From Caballeronia cordobensis (GTDB lineage Bacteria > Pseudomonadota > Gammaproteobacteria > Burkholderiales > Burkholderiaceae): 64,000 nucleotides of DNA. Position 1 is the stretch's first letter. Each line of letters opens with the position of its first letter. The notes under the pieces are model-generated. The model was given only the letters and a program-made list of their open reading frames with translations, did not search any database and was not told where the DNA came from. The stretch is taken from NCBI RefSeq assembly GCF_001544575.2, contig NZ_FCNY02000026.1, forward strand, positions 1 to 64,000. The letters are read 5' to 3'. This document shows, piece after piece, positions 7,919 to 16,409 of the stretch. The translations under genes and the position numbers were made by a program.

Positions 7919-7995
7919 GATCCTCTCCAGTTTCATCCGCGAGTCGTAGTCTGCGTAGAATCGAATGGTCCTGCCCTTTGCGGAGCCCGACGATC

Positions 7996-8538
7996 ATGAC
8001 GACACGCGCGCGGTGGCTCTTCGTGGTCCTGGCGGCGGGGATTGTCGTCGTGGCCGTGCTCTTCGTTCCGTTGCCGCGCGGCACGTTGCCGGATACGCGA
8101 ATCGTGAGCGTCGTCGTGATCCAGCGCGCGCCCGCGGCCGTGTTCGAATTCGTCACGACGCCGGCGCACTGGCCGCAATGGCATCCCTCGTCATTATCGG
8201 TTCAAGGAGAGACCGGTCATTCGCTCGGCGTGGGCGAGCAGGTCGTCGAAGAGTTCCGCGTGGCGAGCCGACGCGGGCGCGTCGTATGGACGGTCAGCGC
8301 CAGAACCTATCCCGCGAGATGGTCGATCGACGGCGTGATCGACGGGCGCCCCGCCGGCACCGTCACGTACACGCTCGCGCCGGAAGCGAACGGAACACGC
8401 TTCGTCCGCGAATTCACCTATCGCGCGTCTTCGCTGTGGTTCGCGCTCTTGAACCAGATTGCGCTGAAGGGCGCGATCCAGTCCGAATCGGACGAGGCGG
8501 TGACGCGCTTGAAGCGTCTGCTCGAGACCGGACCCTAA
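7996..8538 (+). CDS. Membrane-anchored SRPBCC-family protein
   Basis: A single N-terminal membrane segment (roughly residues 6-25, WLFVVLAAGIVVVAVLFV) is followed by a START/polyketide-cyclase (SRPBCC) domain with the recurring features VFEFVTTPAHWPQWHP, a basic/aromatic middle, and a C-terminal amphipathic helix (SESDEAVTRLKRLLE). Such domains bind hydrophobic ligands in a deep cavity; with this anchor it would face the periplasm. Length is 180 residues. The ATG chosen is preceded by GGAG. Ligand unknown; no pathway genes adjoin it. Its stop overlaps the convergent gene at 8535 by four bases. Confidence 0.7.
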   Translation: MTTRARWLFVVLAAGIVVVAVLFVPLPRGTLPDTRIVSVVVIQRAPAAVFEFVTTPAHWPQWHPSSLSVQGETGHSLGVGEQVVEEFRVASRRGRVVWTVSARTYPARWSIDGVIDGRPAGTVTYTLAPEANGTRFVREFTYRASSLWFALLNQIALKGAIQSESDEAVTRLKRLLETGP

Positions 8539-8780
8539 TGCTCCTGCGCGTACGGATCGGATCGTTGAAACGGCGCGGCGGGGAGGGGGCGATCGTCGAC
8601 GAAGGCCATCCCTGAGCGGATCGCGAACTGCACGGCCGCGGCCCGGCTCGCGAAGATGCCAAGGTTGCCCAGCGAGTTGACCTCGCCCTCTTTCCGCCGA
8701 ACGATCACGCGCGCGACAAACGCGTTCCCGATCCGCACCGCGGACGGATGCACAGCGGCTCCATGATGGTAGAAAAGCAT
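8535..8780 (-). CDS. Small hypothetical protein, 81 aa
   Basis: Unrecognised small protein with a compact beta-alpha pattern: ARVIVRRKEGEVNSLGNLG, then a helix FASRAAAVQFAIRSGMAFVDD. This resembles small Burkholderia proteins of unknown role rather than any enzyme. A GTG start at 8858 would add 26 residues; the ATG at 8780 was preferred because the protein pattern starts there, but neither has a strong ribosome site. It ends inside the last codons of the convergent SRPBCC gene. Confidence 0.5.
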   Translation of the reverse strand: MLFYHHGAAVHPSAVRIGNAFVARVIVRRKEGEVNSLGNLGIFASRAAAVQFAIRSGMAFVDDRPLPAAPFQRSDPYAQEH

Positions 8781-8906
8781 GACGGTATCGGATGCATCTC
8801 GGACACTTACGACTTTAGTCCGACGCAGGCGAGTCGCAAGGCCTTTTACGATTTGCACGTAACTGCTTCGTCGCGCGTGCCGGGAGGCTCGCGCAAGGCT
8901 CTCGTG

Positions 8907-9095
8907 TCAGGAGTTGCGTGAAGAACGCGCACGCGCGTTCGCTCTCGCCAGCTCACGTGCGCGCAGGTGTTCCGGCGAGCGCTTCGCGCCCAGGATCTTC
9001 GCCGGGCGCGGCAGGAAGATATCCAGCACCGCCACCAAAGCGAGCGATACGACAGCGACAAATACCAGCGTGCCGATGAATTCGAGGAAAGACAT
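8907..9095 (-). CDS. Small single-pass membrane protein, 62 aa
   Basis: One strongly hydrophobic segment (about residues 5-28, EFIGTLVFVAVVSLALVAVLDIFL) is followed by a very basic tail rich in Arg, Lys and Ala. The pattern is an inner-membrane protein with a positively charged cytoplasmic end. Codon use matches neighbouring genes. No family recognised; it lies 143 bp downstream of siaD on the same strand, so it could be on the same transcript, but nothing else links them. Confidence 0.5.
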   Translation of the reverse strand: MSFLEFIGTLVFVAVVSLALVAVLDIFLPRPAKILGAKRSPEHLRARELARANARARSSRNS

Positions 9096-9238
9096 GTGCG
9101 TGGTCCGGTCGGAGAGGCGTTGCGTGGAACAATCTGCCGGACTTGAGTATGCGCAGCGCGCGCCAGAATCAATGCCGCAAGAAGCCGCCGAAACAGCCGT
9201 CTGTTCGACGCTTGAGCGCAGCGGCGGATCGAGAAACG

Positions 9239-9964
9239 CTATCGGTCGGCGAATTCCACGCGGTTGCGTCCGCCTCGCTTGGCGCGATACAGCGCCGCAT
9301 CGGCCAGGCCATACGCCGCGTCGAAGCCGGTTCCGGCTACGTTGTTGCTGACGCCGAAGCTGGCCGTGATGCTTCGATCGACCGGCGGCACGACCAGCGA
9401 TTCGGCGATGGCTTCCCGCATGCGTTCGGCGAGCAGTGCTGCGCTCGCCGGATCATGGCCCGGCAGCATCACCGTGAACTCCTCGCCGCCCACGCGCCCG
9501 ATGAAGCCCCGTTCGCCGACGATGCGCCGCAGGCAATCGACGACGCCGAGAATGACCGCATCCCCCGTCGGATGGCCGAAGTCGTCGTTGATGCGCTTGA
9601 ACTCGTCGATGTCGAGGACAATCATCGCCGCGTTCGTGCTGCGCAGCGTCTTGCTGGCCCGCTCGATGACCGCGCTGCGGTTCAGCACGCCCGTCAGCGC
9701 ATCGTGCGACGCCCGATGCGCCAGTTGATGCGCAAGCGCCTGCATCTCGCGTTCGGCCCGGTCGCTGCGGCCGATCAGCCGCCGTGTTTCGCGCATGAGA
9801 CGCTCGAAATGATCGATGAGCTCCCCCAGCGAATGACGATAGTGCGCGGCGTTCGCGTCGGCGCTCGCGTGCATGGCGCGCGCCTTGCGCAGCGCCGCGC
9901 TCTCGTTCTCGAACAGATCCGGCGCGGCGTCCGGCCCTACGTCTCGGGAGAATGTCGAAGGCAC
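9239..9964 (-). CDS. siaD: SiaD-like diguanylate cyclase (GGEEF)
   Basis: Makes cyclic di-GMP from two GTP. The 241-residue soluble protein has an N-terminal helical/coiled region (about residues 20-85) and a GGDEF domain with the active motif GGEEF at 159-163, plus DALTGVLNR and VLDIDEFKRIND. The usual RxxD inhibitory site just upstream is absent: the aligned residues read GERG. The start is GTG, one base after the siaC stop, with a purine-rich site inside siaC. In P. aeruginosa SiaD is switched on by binding unphosphorylated SiaC, and the four-gene order here matches that module. Confidence 0.85.
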   Translation of the reverse strand: MPSTFSRDVGPDAAPDLFENESAALRKARAMHASADANAAHYRHSLGELIDHFERLMRETRRLIGRSDRAEREMQALAHQLAHRASHDALTGVLNRSAVIERASKTLRSTNAAMIVLDIDEFKRINDDFGHPTGDAVILGVVDCLRRIVGERGFIGRVGGEEFTVMLPGHDPASAALLAERMREAIAESLVVPPVDRSITASFGVSNNVAGTGFDAAYGLADAALYRAKRGGRNRVEFADR

Positions 9965-9965
9965 T

Positions 9966-10361
9966 TTACCGTCCCTGATGAGCGACAGGACGATCCGTGA
10001 ACTCGATGGCGTCGAAATCGGCTTTCAGTTCCTCGCCGAATTCCGCGATGGTCTCGTCTTCCTCGTCGTGATACCAGTTCAAGAGCACGCGGCTGCCCGA
10101 CTGCGCCGCCTCGTCGAGCGCGTCGAAGATGCTGAAGAGCATCTTGGTGCTGGAGCTGTTGAAGTACGTCAAAGCGACGTCGATGGTGATGACCGCGCCC
10201 GCGCTGCCTTCGAGATACTTGCGCAACTGCTCGATGACGGGCGCGTAAAACGCCGCCGCATTCTCGGGATACGACTCGCCCTTGATCAGCAGCGCATGTT
10301 CGTCGAAGCGAAAATCGACCTCAGGCGATGTCGTCGTGGCGGCAATGTGAAGGTTATCCAT
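9966..10361 (-). CDS. siaC: SiaC-like partner-switch protein (DUF1987)
   Basis: Small 131-residue cytoplasmic switch protein of the SiaC/DUF1987 family. In the described Pseudomonas system its phosphorylation state decides whether it binds and activates the diguanylate cyclase SiaD; SiaB phosphorylates it and SiaA dephosphorylates it. The family hallmark YFNSSSTKMLF is at residues 66-76. The residue aligned with the phosphorylated Thr68 I recall in P. aeruginosa appears to be Ser69 here. An AGGAAGG site precedes the ATG, 17 bp after siaB, and siaD follows at once. Confidence 0.88.
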   Translation of the reverse strand: MDNLHIAATTTSPEVDFRFDEHALLIKGESYPENAAAFYAPVIEQLRKYLEGSAGAVITIDVALTYFNSSSTKMLFSIFDALDEAAQSGSRVLLNWYHDEEDETIAEFGEELKADFDAIEFTDRPVAHQGR

Positions 10362-10378
10362 GATTCGTGCCTTCCTGC

Positions 10379-10942
10379 TTAGATGATGGCCATGAGGCAA
10401 AACAGCGTGGTGGCGGGTTCGTCCGCACGCGGATGAAAAGCGAATTCGAGCGGCGCGCTCGCATCGCGCGCCATCGTCAGAAAGCCGAGGCCCGCGCCCT
10501 TGCTGTCCTCCGGCGCGTCGGCGCGCAACGAGTGCTTGTACGCCTGCCTGATTTCTTCGAGCGACATGTTGCGCAGCGGTTCGAGCTTGTTGCGCAGGCT
10601 CTCGACTTCGGAAGTCGCCATGGGATTGACGCACAGCATGACGTGACGCTCGCCATCCTTCGAGATGCACACGGCGCCTTCGCGTATGGCGCCGGACCCC
10701 TCGCCGCCGGGCTGTAACGCATTCGACGAGTAATGAACGATGTTCTGCGACAGTTCGACGAACGACGAAAAGAGCTTGCGCCGCGTGGGGCCGCTCACGC
10801 CGGCGACTTCGAGTTGCAGTTTCACGACCTCGCCCATCGCCGCGACGATGTTGTTCGAGAAATAGCCCTTGTGATAGAAGAGCACGTTGCGTCGCTGCGC
10901 CAGATCGAAAAAGGCGCTGTCTTGATCGAGTAGTTGAGGCAT
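10379..10942 (-). CDS. siaB: SiaB-like protein kinase (DUF6272)
   Basis: GHKL/HATPase-related kinase of the SiaB family, predicted to phosphorylate SiaC. In 187 residues it has an N-box-like helix FVELSQNIVHYS near residue 63 and a glycine-rich lid region DSKGAGLGFLTMARD near residue 146, followed by a short beta strand, which is the SiaB layout. No membrane segment. It lies 9 bp after the phosphatase gene and 17 bp before siaC, in a tight four-gene minus-strand operon. The role rests on family and gene order; the short length excludes a full sensor histidine kinase. Confidence 0.85.
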   Translation of the reverse strand: MPQLLDQDSAFFDLAQRRNVLFYHKGYFSNNIVAAMGEVVKLQLEVAGVSGPTRRKLFSSFVELSQNIVHYSSNALQPGGEGSGAIREGAVCISKDGERHVMLCVNPMATSEVESLRNKLEPLRNMSLEEIRQAYKHSLRADAPEDSKGAGLGFLTMARDASAPLEFAFHPRADEPATTLFCLMAII

Positions 10943-10951
10943 GTGAGGTGA

Positions 10952-12184
10952 CTAGATACGGGCACAAAAGAACGTGACGTCATCGCGGCGCGGCTGCACG
11001 CTTTGCCACTCGGCGAGCGTCAGCCGGAGCCGCTCGCAGATCGTCGAGGCGGCTTCCGCGCGATGCTCGCGAATCACGTCGAGCGCGCGGCGGCGGCCGA
11101 AGGAAATGCTGCGCGGGCCGCCGATCTGATCGGTCAGCCCGTCGGTGCAAATGAAGATCAGGCTGCCCGGCGGCAGCGCCACCGTGTGCAGGTTCCACGT
11201 GTAGTCCGCGCGGCTGTCGATATAACCCACGCCCATGCGATCGGCCGCGATGGTGTCGAACTGCTCCGCGCCGGGCAAAAGGACATGCAGCGCGATTCGT
11301 GCGCCGGCGAAATGCAACGCATTCTCCGACGCATCGAACCAGAAGAACGCGGTGTCCAGACCGTCGTTGGACTGAGGGCCGCCCGCCGCATTGTTCACCT
11401 GGCCCAGCAGGCCCTTGACGTTGCGATTGACGGCCGCAAGCAGCGCGGCCGGATCGCGCGGACCCATCTGTTCGAGCGCCTTCGAGAGCGACGCCGAAGC
11501 AAGCAAGGTCATGAACGCGCCGGGCACGCCGTGGCCCGTGCAATCGGCGAGCGCGCCGAACCAGCCCTGTGCGAAAGCGGCGAAATGATAGAAGTCGCCG
11601 CCGACCACGTCGCGCGGCTCCCAGACCATCGCGGCGCCCTGCAGCCGCGCCGAGAGGGTTTCGTCGGAAGCGCGCAGCATTGCACGCTGAATCACGCTGG
11701 CGTACTCGATGCTCTGCATGATCTGGCGGTTCTTCTCCGCCTGCATCTCGGCCACGGCGCCCACGAGTTCGAGGCCGCTGCCTACGCCGGAGAAGCGTCC
11801 GTCGCGCGTCACGATGAAACCATCGACGAGCGCCTTCTCGCCCGCCTCCACCGTTCTGAATGCGAGCGATTCGATGCTCACGTCCGCATCCACGATCAGC
11901 GGCTCCTTGTCCATGAATGCGATGCAGCTTTTCTTGTCGTAGAGTTCGCGATGAAACGGCTTGCTCATTTCCGACATGAAGATATCGCGATTGATGAGAC
12001 CGATGGGTCGAAGTCCTTCGATGACCGCGAGGCTGCCCATGTCGCGACGCGCCGAGAAGAGCTCCATCACCAACGAGTTGGAATCTTCCGCATCGACGAA
12101 CGGCACCTCCTGGCACAGGTCTGCCGCGGTACGTAGATCTCTTTGACCGGGGGAACGGCGGAAACGCGAAAAAGCTGGCTGCAT
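10952..12184 (-). CDS. siaA: SiaA-like PP2C phosphatase with CBS-like N-terminus
   Basis: Predicted to dephosphorylate SiaC. The C-terminal half (about residues 165-410) is a SpoIIE/RsbU-type PP2C domain with metal-binding motifs VGGDFYHF, ADCTGHGVPGAFMT, CTDGLTDQ and RRDDVTFF. The N-terminal 150 residues have no membrane segment and resemble a CBS pair (SLAVIEGLRPIGLINRDIF; then DGFIVTRDGRFSGVG), followed by a helical linker. Pseudomonas SiaA, by contrast, is membrane-bound with a periplasmic sensor and HAMP domain. First gene of the siaABCD operon, 9 bp from siaB. The symbol is by gene order and domain; the input-sensing half is different. Confidence 0.8.
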   Translation of the reverse strand: MQPAFSRFRRSPGQRDLRTAADLCQEVPFVDAEDSNSLVMELFSARRDMGSLAVIEGLRPIGLINRDIFMSEMSKPFHRELYDKKSCIAFMDKEPLIVDADVSIESLAFRTVEAGEKALVDGFIVTRDGRFSGVGSGLELVGAVAEMQAEKNRQIMQSIEYASVIQRAMLRASDETLSARLQGAAMVWEPRDVVGGDFYHFAAFAQGWFGALADCTGHGVPGAFMTLLASASLSKALEQMGPRDPAALLAAVNRNVKGLLGQVNNAAGGPQSNDGLDTAFFWFDASENALHFAGARIALHVLLPGAEQFDTIAADRMGVGYIDSRADYTWNLHTVALPPGSLIFICTDGLTDQIGGPRSISFGRRRALDVIREHRAEAASTICERLRLTLAEWQSVQPRRDDVTFFCARI

Positions 12185-12533
12185 GGCGACGCGGGTCGAG
12201 GTATGAAGAAACAGAGGAAGCTAAGGTTTCTGTATGTACCTTTTGTGACAACGCGCACTTCACTTCGCTATCCGATGCGAAAACGACGAACACATAGGAT
12301 CGCAAACGTTTGCTCGTTTCCAGGCGACGTCGGTGGCTATTCGACCGACATGCCGTGAAATGAATTGAATCTCGACTCGTTCCTGGTTTCGCCTATCCTT
12401 AGTTTGGCTTTCGCGACAGGCCTTCCAATAAAAAAAACGACCGGTCGATGGTTTTGACCGGCTCAACCGCCGATGTCGAAAAAGCCGCAATTTAAAAAGA
12501 GTCCCCCACTCAATTTACTTAGGATAGCAAATC
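12185..12533. other. Divergent intergenic region, siaA / sulfatase
   Basis: About 350 bp between the divergent siaA-like gene and the sulfatase gene. It is less GC-rich than the flanks, has no credible gene, and should hold promoters for both directions. The only ordered element I see is the palindromic site near 12432-12455. Confidence 0.6.
12432..12455. promoter_or_regulatory. Candidate TetR-type operator before the sulfatase
   Basis: A 10-bp perfect palindrome CGACCGGTCG (12438-12447) sits between an A run and a T-rich stretch, reading A6-CG-ACCG-N2-CGAT-N2-TTTT. The layout parallels the site at 16509-16534 upstream of the DUF485-ActP pair. It lies about 80-100 bp before the sulfatase ATG. 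Confidence 0.5.
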
Positions 12534-14384
12534 ATGGACAGACGAGCGTTCATCAAGAAGACATCGGCGGTCGGCGCGGCGCTGGCAGCACCTCATGTCA
12601 CGGCGCAAGGCGCCGAGAGCGGCAAACCCAATATCCTTTTCATCCTTCTCGACGAAATGCGGTTTCCCCGGGTCTTTCCGGACGGCATCACCGATGTGCG
12701 CGGTTTTCTCAAGACGTATATGCCGAACACGTTCGACCTCTGGCGCAAGGGCGTCAAGTTCTCGGGGCACTACACTGCAGCCTCCGCATGCAGCCCGGCG
12801 CGCGCGACGCTCGTCACGGGTCTTTATACGCATCAGAACTGGCTGCTCACGACGATCCTCGATTCGCCCGATACACGCGTCTCGATACAGCCTGTGCTCA
12901 ACCGTGCTTTTCCGACTTACGGCAAGATCCTTCAGTCGCTCGGTTATGTCACGCCATACATCGGCAAATGGCATTTGTCGATCGTGCATAAAGGCCAGCG
13001 CCCGCTGTCGCTCTATGGCTTCGAGGGCATGACGTATCCCGACCCGACCGGCAGCAACCTGCAAGGCACGATCGGCGATCCGGGCGACGGTTATCTCAGC
13101 GACACGAATATCGCGGCGCAGGCGGTCCATTACCTTCAGCAACGCAAGCCGGGCGATACGCCCTGGTGCCTCACGGTGGGCTTCATCAATCCGCACGACA
13201 AGGAGTTCTTTCCCGCGGGCACGGAGTTCAAGCGTTTTACCGCGCTGTTCGGCTCGAATCGATACAACCCGAACGGCTATAGCCAGTGGATCGATTACAC
13301 CGCCGGGCCGCCAGCCTATAACTGGGAATTCAATCCGCTGCGCAATCCGCCGCCGCTCAGCTATCCGTCGACTGCGCCGAACTGGGAATCCGGTTCGACA
13401 CTCGCCGCGAACAAGCCGCCGATGCAAACCTTCAACCGCACGATTCAGGAAGCCGTATGGGGCGGCGTGCAGGACACGCGCGACGCGGGCTTCGAAATCT
13501 CGGCCTATCCGGCTACGCCGGGCTATCCGCCGCCGGCCGAGACGAAAGGCATCGCCAAGGCGCCGTTTCACTACTGGAAGCGCGGTCTCGATTCCTATAC
13601 GCAGATCATGTCGATCGTGGACGAGAAAATCGGCGAGGTCGTCGGGGCGTTGCCGCCTGCCGTCGCGAAGAAGACCATCGTCGTGCTCACGTCGGATCAT
13701 GGCGACTACGCGGGCGCTCACGGGCTGATTTCGGGCAAGACCGGAACGTGTTACGAGGAGGCGTTCAACGTGCCCCTGATCGTGGTCGATCCGACAGGGC
13801 AGTACAACGGCGATATCGACACCGTTCGCAGCGGGCTGACTTCATCGGTCGATCTCTTGCCGATGTTCGCCACCATCGGCAATGGCGGCGATCGAAGCTG
13901 GCTGACCGGAGACTATGCGCAGCTCTACGGCAGCCGCCACGATCTGATGCCGATGTTGAAGAGCGCCGCCGCGCCGGGCCGCCCGTATGTGGTGTTCGCG
14001 TCGGATGAAACCGTGCCGGAGTCGCTGAACTTCAATCAGTCGGCCTCGCACATCATCGGCGTGAGAACCGATCAGGGCAAGCTCGGCACGTATTCGCACT
14101 GGGCGCCGCAGACCACGACGATCACCGGCAAAAGCGATCTCGAATACTACGATTACGCGACCGAGCGCGGTCAGCTCGAACTCGATAACCGCGAACAGGC
14201 TCCGGCGGCGCGCGCGCTGTACCGGCAACTCATGCAGGACATTCTGCCGAACGAACTGCAGGCGCCATTGCCGGGCAATCTGGTGGCCGTGCAGAACCTC
14301 GCGCAGTCGCGGTATCTCGAGTACGTGGAGTTGATCAACAGCGGCGGCAACTTCGAACTGCCGTTCAGGATCGGGGATATCTGA
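12534..14384 (+). CDS. Exported type I sulfatase
   Basis: Sulfate-ester (or related) hydrolase of the type I, formylglycine-dependent family. In 616 residues it has a twin-arginine-like signal (RRAFIKKTSAVGAALAAP), the metal-binding LLDEMR near residue 39, and the sulfatase signature SACSPARATLVTG with Cys86 in C-S-P-A-R, the residue converted to formylglycine. A second metal motif SDHGDYAGAHG lies about two thirds along. Export by Tat would fit cytoplasmic maturation before secretion. No formylglycine-generating enzyme is nearby, and the substrate is unknown. It converges on the actP symporter pair, and both have related upstream palindromes. Confidence 0.88.
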   Translation: MDRRAFIKKTSAVGAALAAPHVTAQGAESGKPNILFILLDEMRFPRVFPDGITDVRGFLKTYMPNTFDLWRKGVKFSGHYTAASACSPARATLVTGLYTHQNWLLTTILDSPDTRVSIQPVLNRAFPTYGKILQSLGYVTPYIGKWHLSIVHKGQRPLSLYGFEGMTYPDPTGSNLQGTIGDPGDGYLSDTNIAAQAVHYLQQRKPGDTPWCLTVGFINPHDKEFFPAGTEFKRFTALFGSNRYNPNGYSQWIDYTAGPPAYNWEFNPLRNPPPLSYPSTAPNWESGSTLAANKPPMQTFNRTIQEAVWGGVQDTRDAGFEISAYPATPGYPPPAETKGIAKAPFHYWKRGLDSYTQIMSIVDEKIGEVVGALPPAVAKKTIVVLTSDHGDYAGAHGLISGKTGTCYEEAFNVPLIVVDPTGQYNGDIDTVRSGLTSSVDLLPMFATIGNGGDRSWLTGDYAQLYGSRHDLMPMLKSAAAPGRPYVVFASDETVPESLNFNQSASHIIGVRTDQGKLGTYSHWAPQTTTITGKSDLEYYDYATERGQLELDNREQAPAARALYRQLMQDILPNELQAPLPGNLVAVQNLAQSRYLEYVELINSGGNFELPFRIGDI

Positions 14385-14389
14385 GCGTC

Positions 14390-14416
14390 CGTCCGGGCCG
14401 CGTGACGGCCCGGACG
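14390..14416. terminator. Bidirectional stem-loop between convergent genes
   Basis: Perfect 11-bp GC-rich stem CGTCCGGGCCG / CGGCCCGGACG with a 5-base loop, placed six bases after the sulfatase stop and 18 bases from the actP stop. It lacks a long T run, so it may be a weak or Rho-assisted terminator serving both strands. Confidence 0.65.
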
Positions 14417-14433
14417 TTCACGCCGTTACCGCA

Positions 14434-16107
14434 TCAGTGCTTGTTGGTCGCGCGCGCCGCGCCGATGCCGGTCATCGAGCGGATGAACTGGCCGACGTAA
14501 AGCTGCTGCTCGCGCTGACCGCGTGCCGACGTGTCGAGCACCGAGAACAGCCACGCGGATGCGAACGCCAGCGTCATCGAGAAGAGGGCGGGGTTCGCAT
14601 ACGGGAAGATCGCGTGATCGTGCTTGAGGATCTGCACCCAGACGGTCGGGCCGAGCACGAGCAGCACGATCGCCGACAGCAAGCCGGTGAGACTGCCCGC
14701 CACCGCGCCGCGCGTCGTGAGTCCCTTCCAGAACATCGAGAGGAACAAGACCGGGAAGTTCGCCGATGCCGCGATCGCCAGCACGAGGCCGGACAGGAAC
14801 GCGATGTTCTGATGCTCGAAGATGAGGCCGAGCAGAATCGCCAGCACGCCGATGACGAGCGTGGCGATCTTCGAGACGCGAATTTCCTTCGCTTCGCTGA
14901 CGTCGCCCTTGCGGAAGGCATTCGCGTACAGATCGTGAGACACCGCGGACGCACCCGAGAGCGCGAGGCCCGCGACCACCGCGAGCACGGTTGCGAACGC
15001 CACCGCCGAGATGAAGCCGAGGAACAGGTTGCCGCCCACCGCGCCCGCGAGGTGCACGGCGACCATGTTGCTGCCGCCGATGATCTTGCCCGCCGTGTCG
15101 TGGAAATCACCGTTCGTGCCGACGATCACGATTGCGCCGAAGCCGAGCAGCAGAATCAGCAGATAGAAGTAGCCGATGAAACCCGTCGCGTAGAGCACCG
15201 ACTTGCGCGCCTCTTTCGCGTTGGCGACGGTGAAGAAGCGCATCAGGATGTGCGGCAGACCGGCCGTGCCGAACATCATGCCGACGGCGAGCGAGACCGC
15301 ATCCACTGGATTCGACACGAGCCCGCCCGGCGCCATGATCGACTGGCCTTTCGCGTGCGCATTGACCGCGCCCGAGAACAGCGCTTCGAGATTGAAGCCG
15401 AAATAGGCGAGCACCATGAAGGCCATGAAGGTCGCACCGCCGAGCAGCAGCGCCGCCTTGATGATCTGCACCCACGTCGTGGCCAGCATGCCGCCGAACA
15501 TCACGTACAGCACCATCAGGCAGCCCACCAGCATGACTGCCGACAGATAGCTCGTCCCGAAGAGAAGCTGGATGAGCTTGCCCGCGCCCACCATCTGTGC
15601 GACGAGGTACATGATCGCCACCGTCAGCGTGCCGCACGCGGCGACGATGCGCACTGGGCGTTGCGCGAGCCGGTACGAAACGACATCGGCGAAGGTGTAC
15701 TTGCCGAGATTGCGCAGCCGTTCGGCAATGAGAAAGAGGATGATCGGCCAGCCCGCGACGACGCCGAGCGCGTAGATCATGCCGTCGTAGCCCTTGTCGA
15801 AGATCATCGCGGAGATGCCGAGAAACGACGCCGCCGAAACCATGTCGCCCGCGATCGCGAGTCCGTTCTGAAAGCCCGTGAGCCCGCCGCCGGCCGCGTA
15901 GAAATCGGAGGCGGAGCGGGTGCGCTTCGCGGCCCAGCGCGTGATGCCGAGCGTCAGGAGCACGAAGACGAAGAACATCGAGATCGCGCTCCAGTTGAGC
16001 GGGCGCGCGCTGACCGGGCCTTGCAGCGCTTCGGCGGCGAAGGCGGGCTGGACCGTCAGGGCGAACGTCGCGAGCGCGGCGGAAATCGTCGGAAATGACT
16101 TCTTCAT
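14434..16107 (-). CDS. actP: Cation/acetate-type symporter
   Basis: Sodium:solute symporter family protein of the ActP group, importing acetate or another short carboxylate with cations. The 557 residues start with a cleavable-looking signal-like segment (ATFALTVQPAFA) and then show about 13 hydrophobic segments, with family features SDFYAAGGGLTGFQNGLAIAGDMVSAASFLG and GTAGLPHILMRFFTV. It overlaps the DUF485 gene by four bases, and an AAGGAG site lies in the end of that gene; this yjcH-actP order is standard. It converges on the sulfatase gene. The actual substrate could differ from acetate given the sulfatase and shared operator. Confidence 0.88.
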   Translation of the reverse strand: MKKSFPTISAALATFALTVQPAFAAEALQGPVSARPLNWSAISMFFVFVLLTLGITRWAAKRTRSASDFYAAGGGLTGFQNGLAIAGDMVSAASFLGISAMIFDKGYDGMIYALGVVAGWPIILFLIAERLRNLGKYTFADVVSYRLAQRPVRIVAACGTLTVAIMYLVAQMVGAGKLIQLLFGTSYLSAVMLVGCLMVLYVMFGGMLATTWVQIIKAALLLGGATFMAFMVLAYFGFNLEALFSGAVNAHAKGQSIMAPGGLVSNPVDAVSLAVGMMFGTAGLPHILMRFFTVANAKEARKSVLYATGFIGYFYLLILLLGFGAIVIVGTNGDFHDTAGKIIGGSNMVAVHLAGAVGGNLFLGFISAVAFATVLAVVAGLALSGASAVSHDLYANAFRKGDVSEAKEIRVSKIATLVIGVLAILLGLIFEHQNIAFLSGLVLAIAASANFPVLFLSMFWKGLTTRGAVAGSLTGLLSAIVLLVLGPTVWVQILKHDHAIFPYANPALFSMTLAFASAWLFSVLDTSARGQREQQLYVGQFIRSMTGIGAARATNKH

Positions 16108-16409
16108 GCGTGCTGCTCCTTCAGGGATTCGTTCAGCGCGTCGACCGAGCCGTTGGCCTTCAGGACGTAGACGGCGGTCAGTGCAATGGCGAGCAGGATG
16201 AACGCGACGGCCACGGGAATGCCCAGCGTCACGGTGCCCGCGCCGATGCGCAGCGCGAGCGTCGAAGGAGAAAACGCGAGGAGGAGTACGAAGCTGAAAT
16301 AGGCCGTCAACATGACGGCGGTGAGCGTCCAGGCGAGCCGCGTCTTGGTCGCGACGAGGCGTCTGAAGTCGGGATGTAGGCGAATCTGCTCCAACTGCTG
16401 CTCGTCCAT
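16104..16409 (-). CDS. yjcH: DUF485 inner-membrane protein (YjcH-like)
   Basis: 101 residues with two membrane segments (about 25-50 and 58-83) and short cytoplasmic ends, the layout of the DUF485/YjcH family that is almost always encoded before ActP. It probably assists or modulates the symporter, though its mechanism is not established. The ATG is preceded by GAGACA. Upstream, at 16509-16534, lies a strong palindrome that should control the two-gene operon. Confidence 0.88.
   Translation of the reverse strand: MDEQQLEQIRLHPDFRRLVATKTRLAWTLTAVMLTAYFSFVLLLAFSPSTLALRIGAGTVTLGIPVAVAFILLAIALTAVYVLKANGSVDALNESLKEQHA

Noticed and set aside
8781..8858. Longer version of the 81-aa gene from a GTG at 8858
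   Set aside because: No ribosome site and atypical composition in the added 26 residues; kept as an alternative only.
14437..16098. 553-codon open frame antisense to actP
   Set aside because: Composition dominated by R, E, H, A; the symporter on the other strand is unambiguous.
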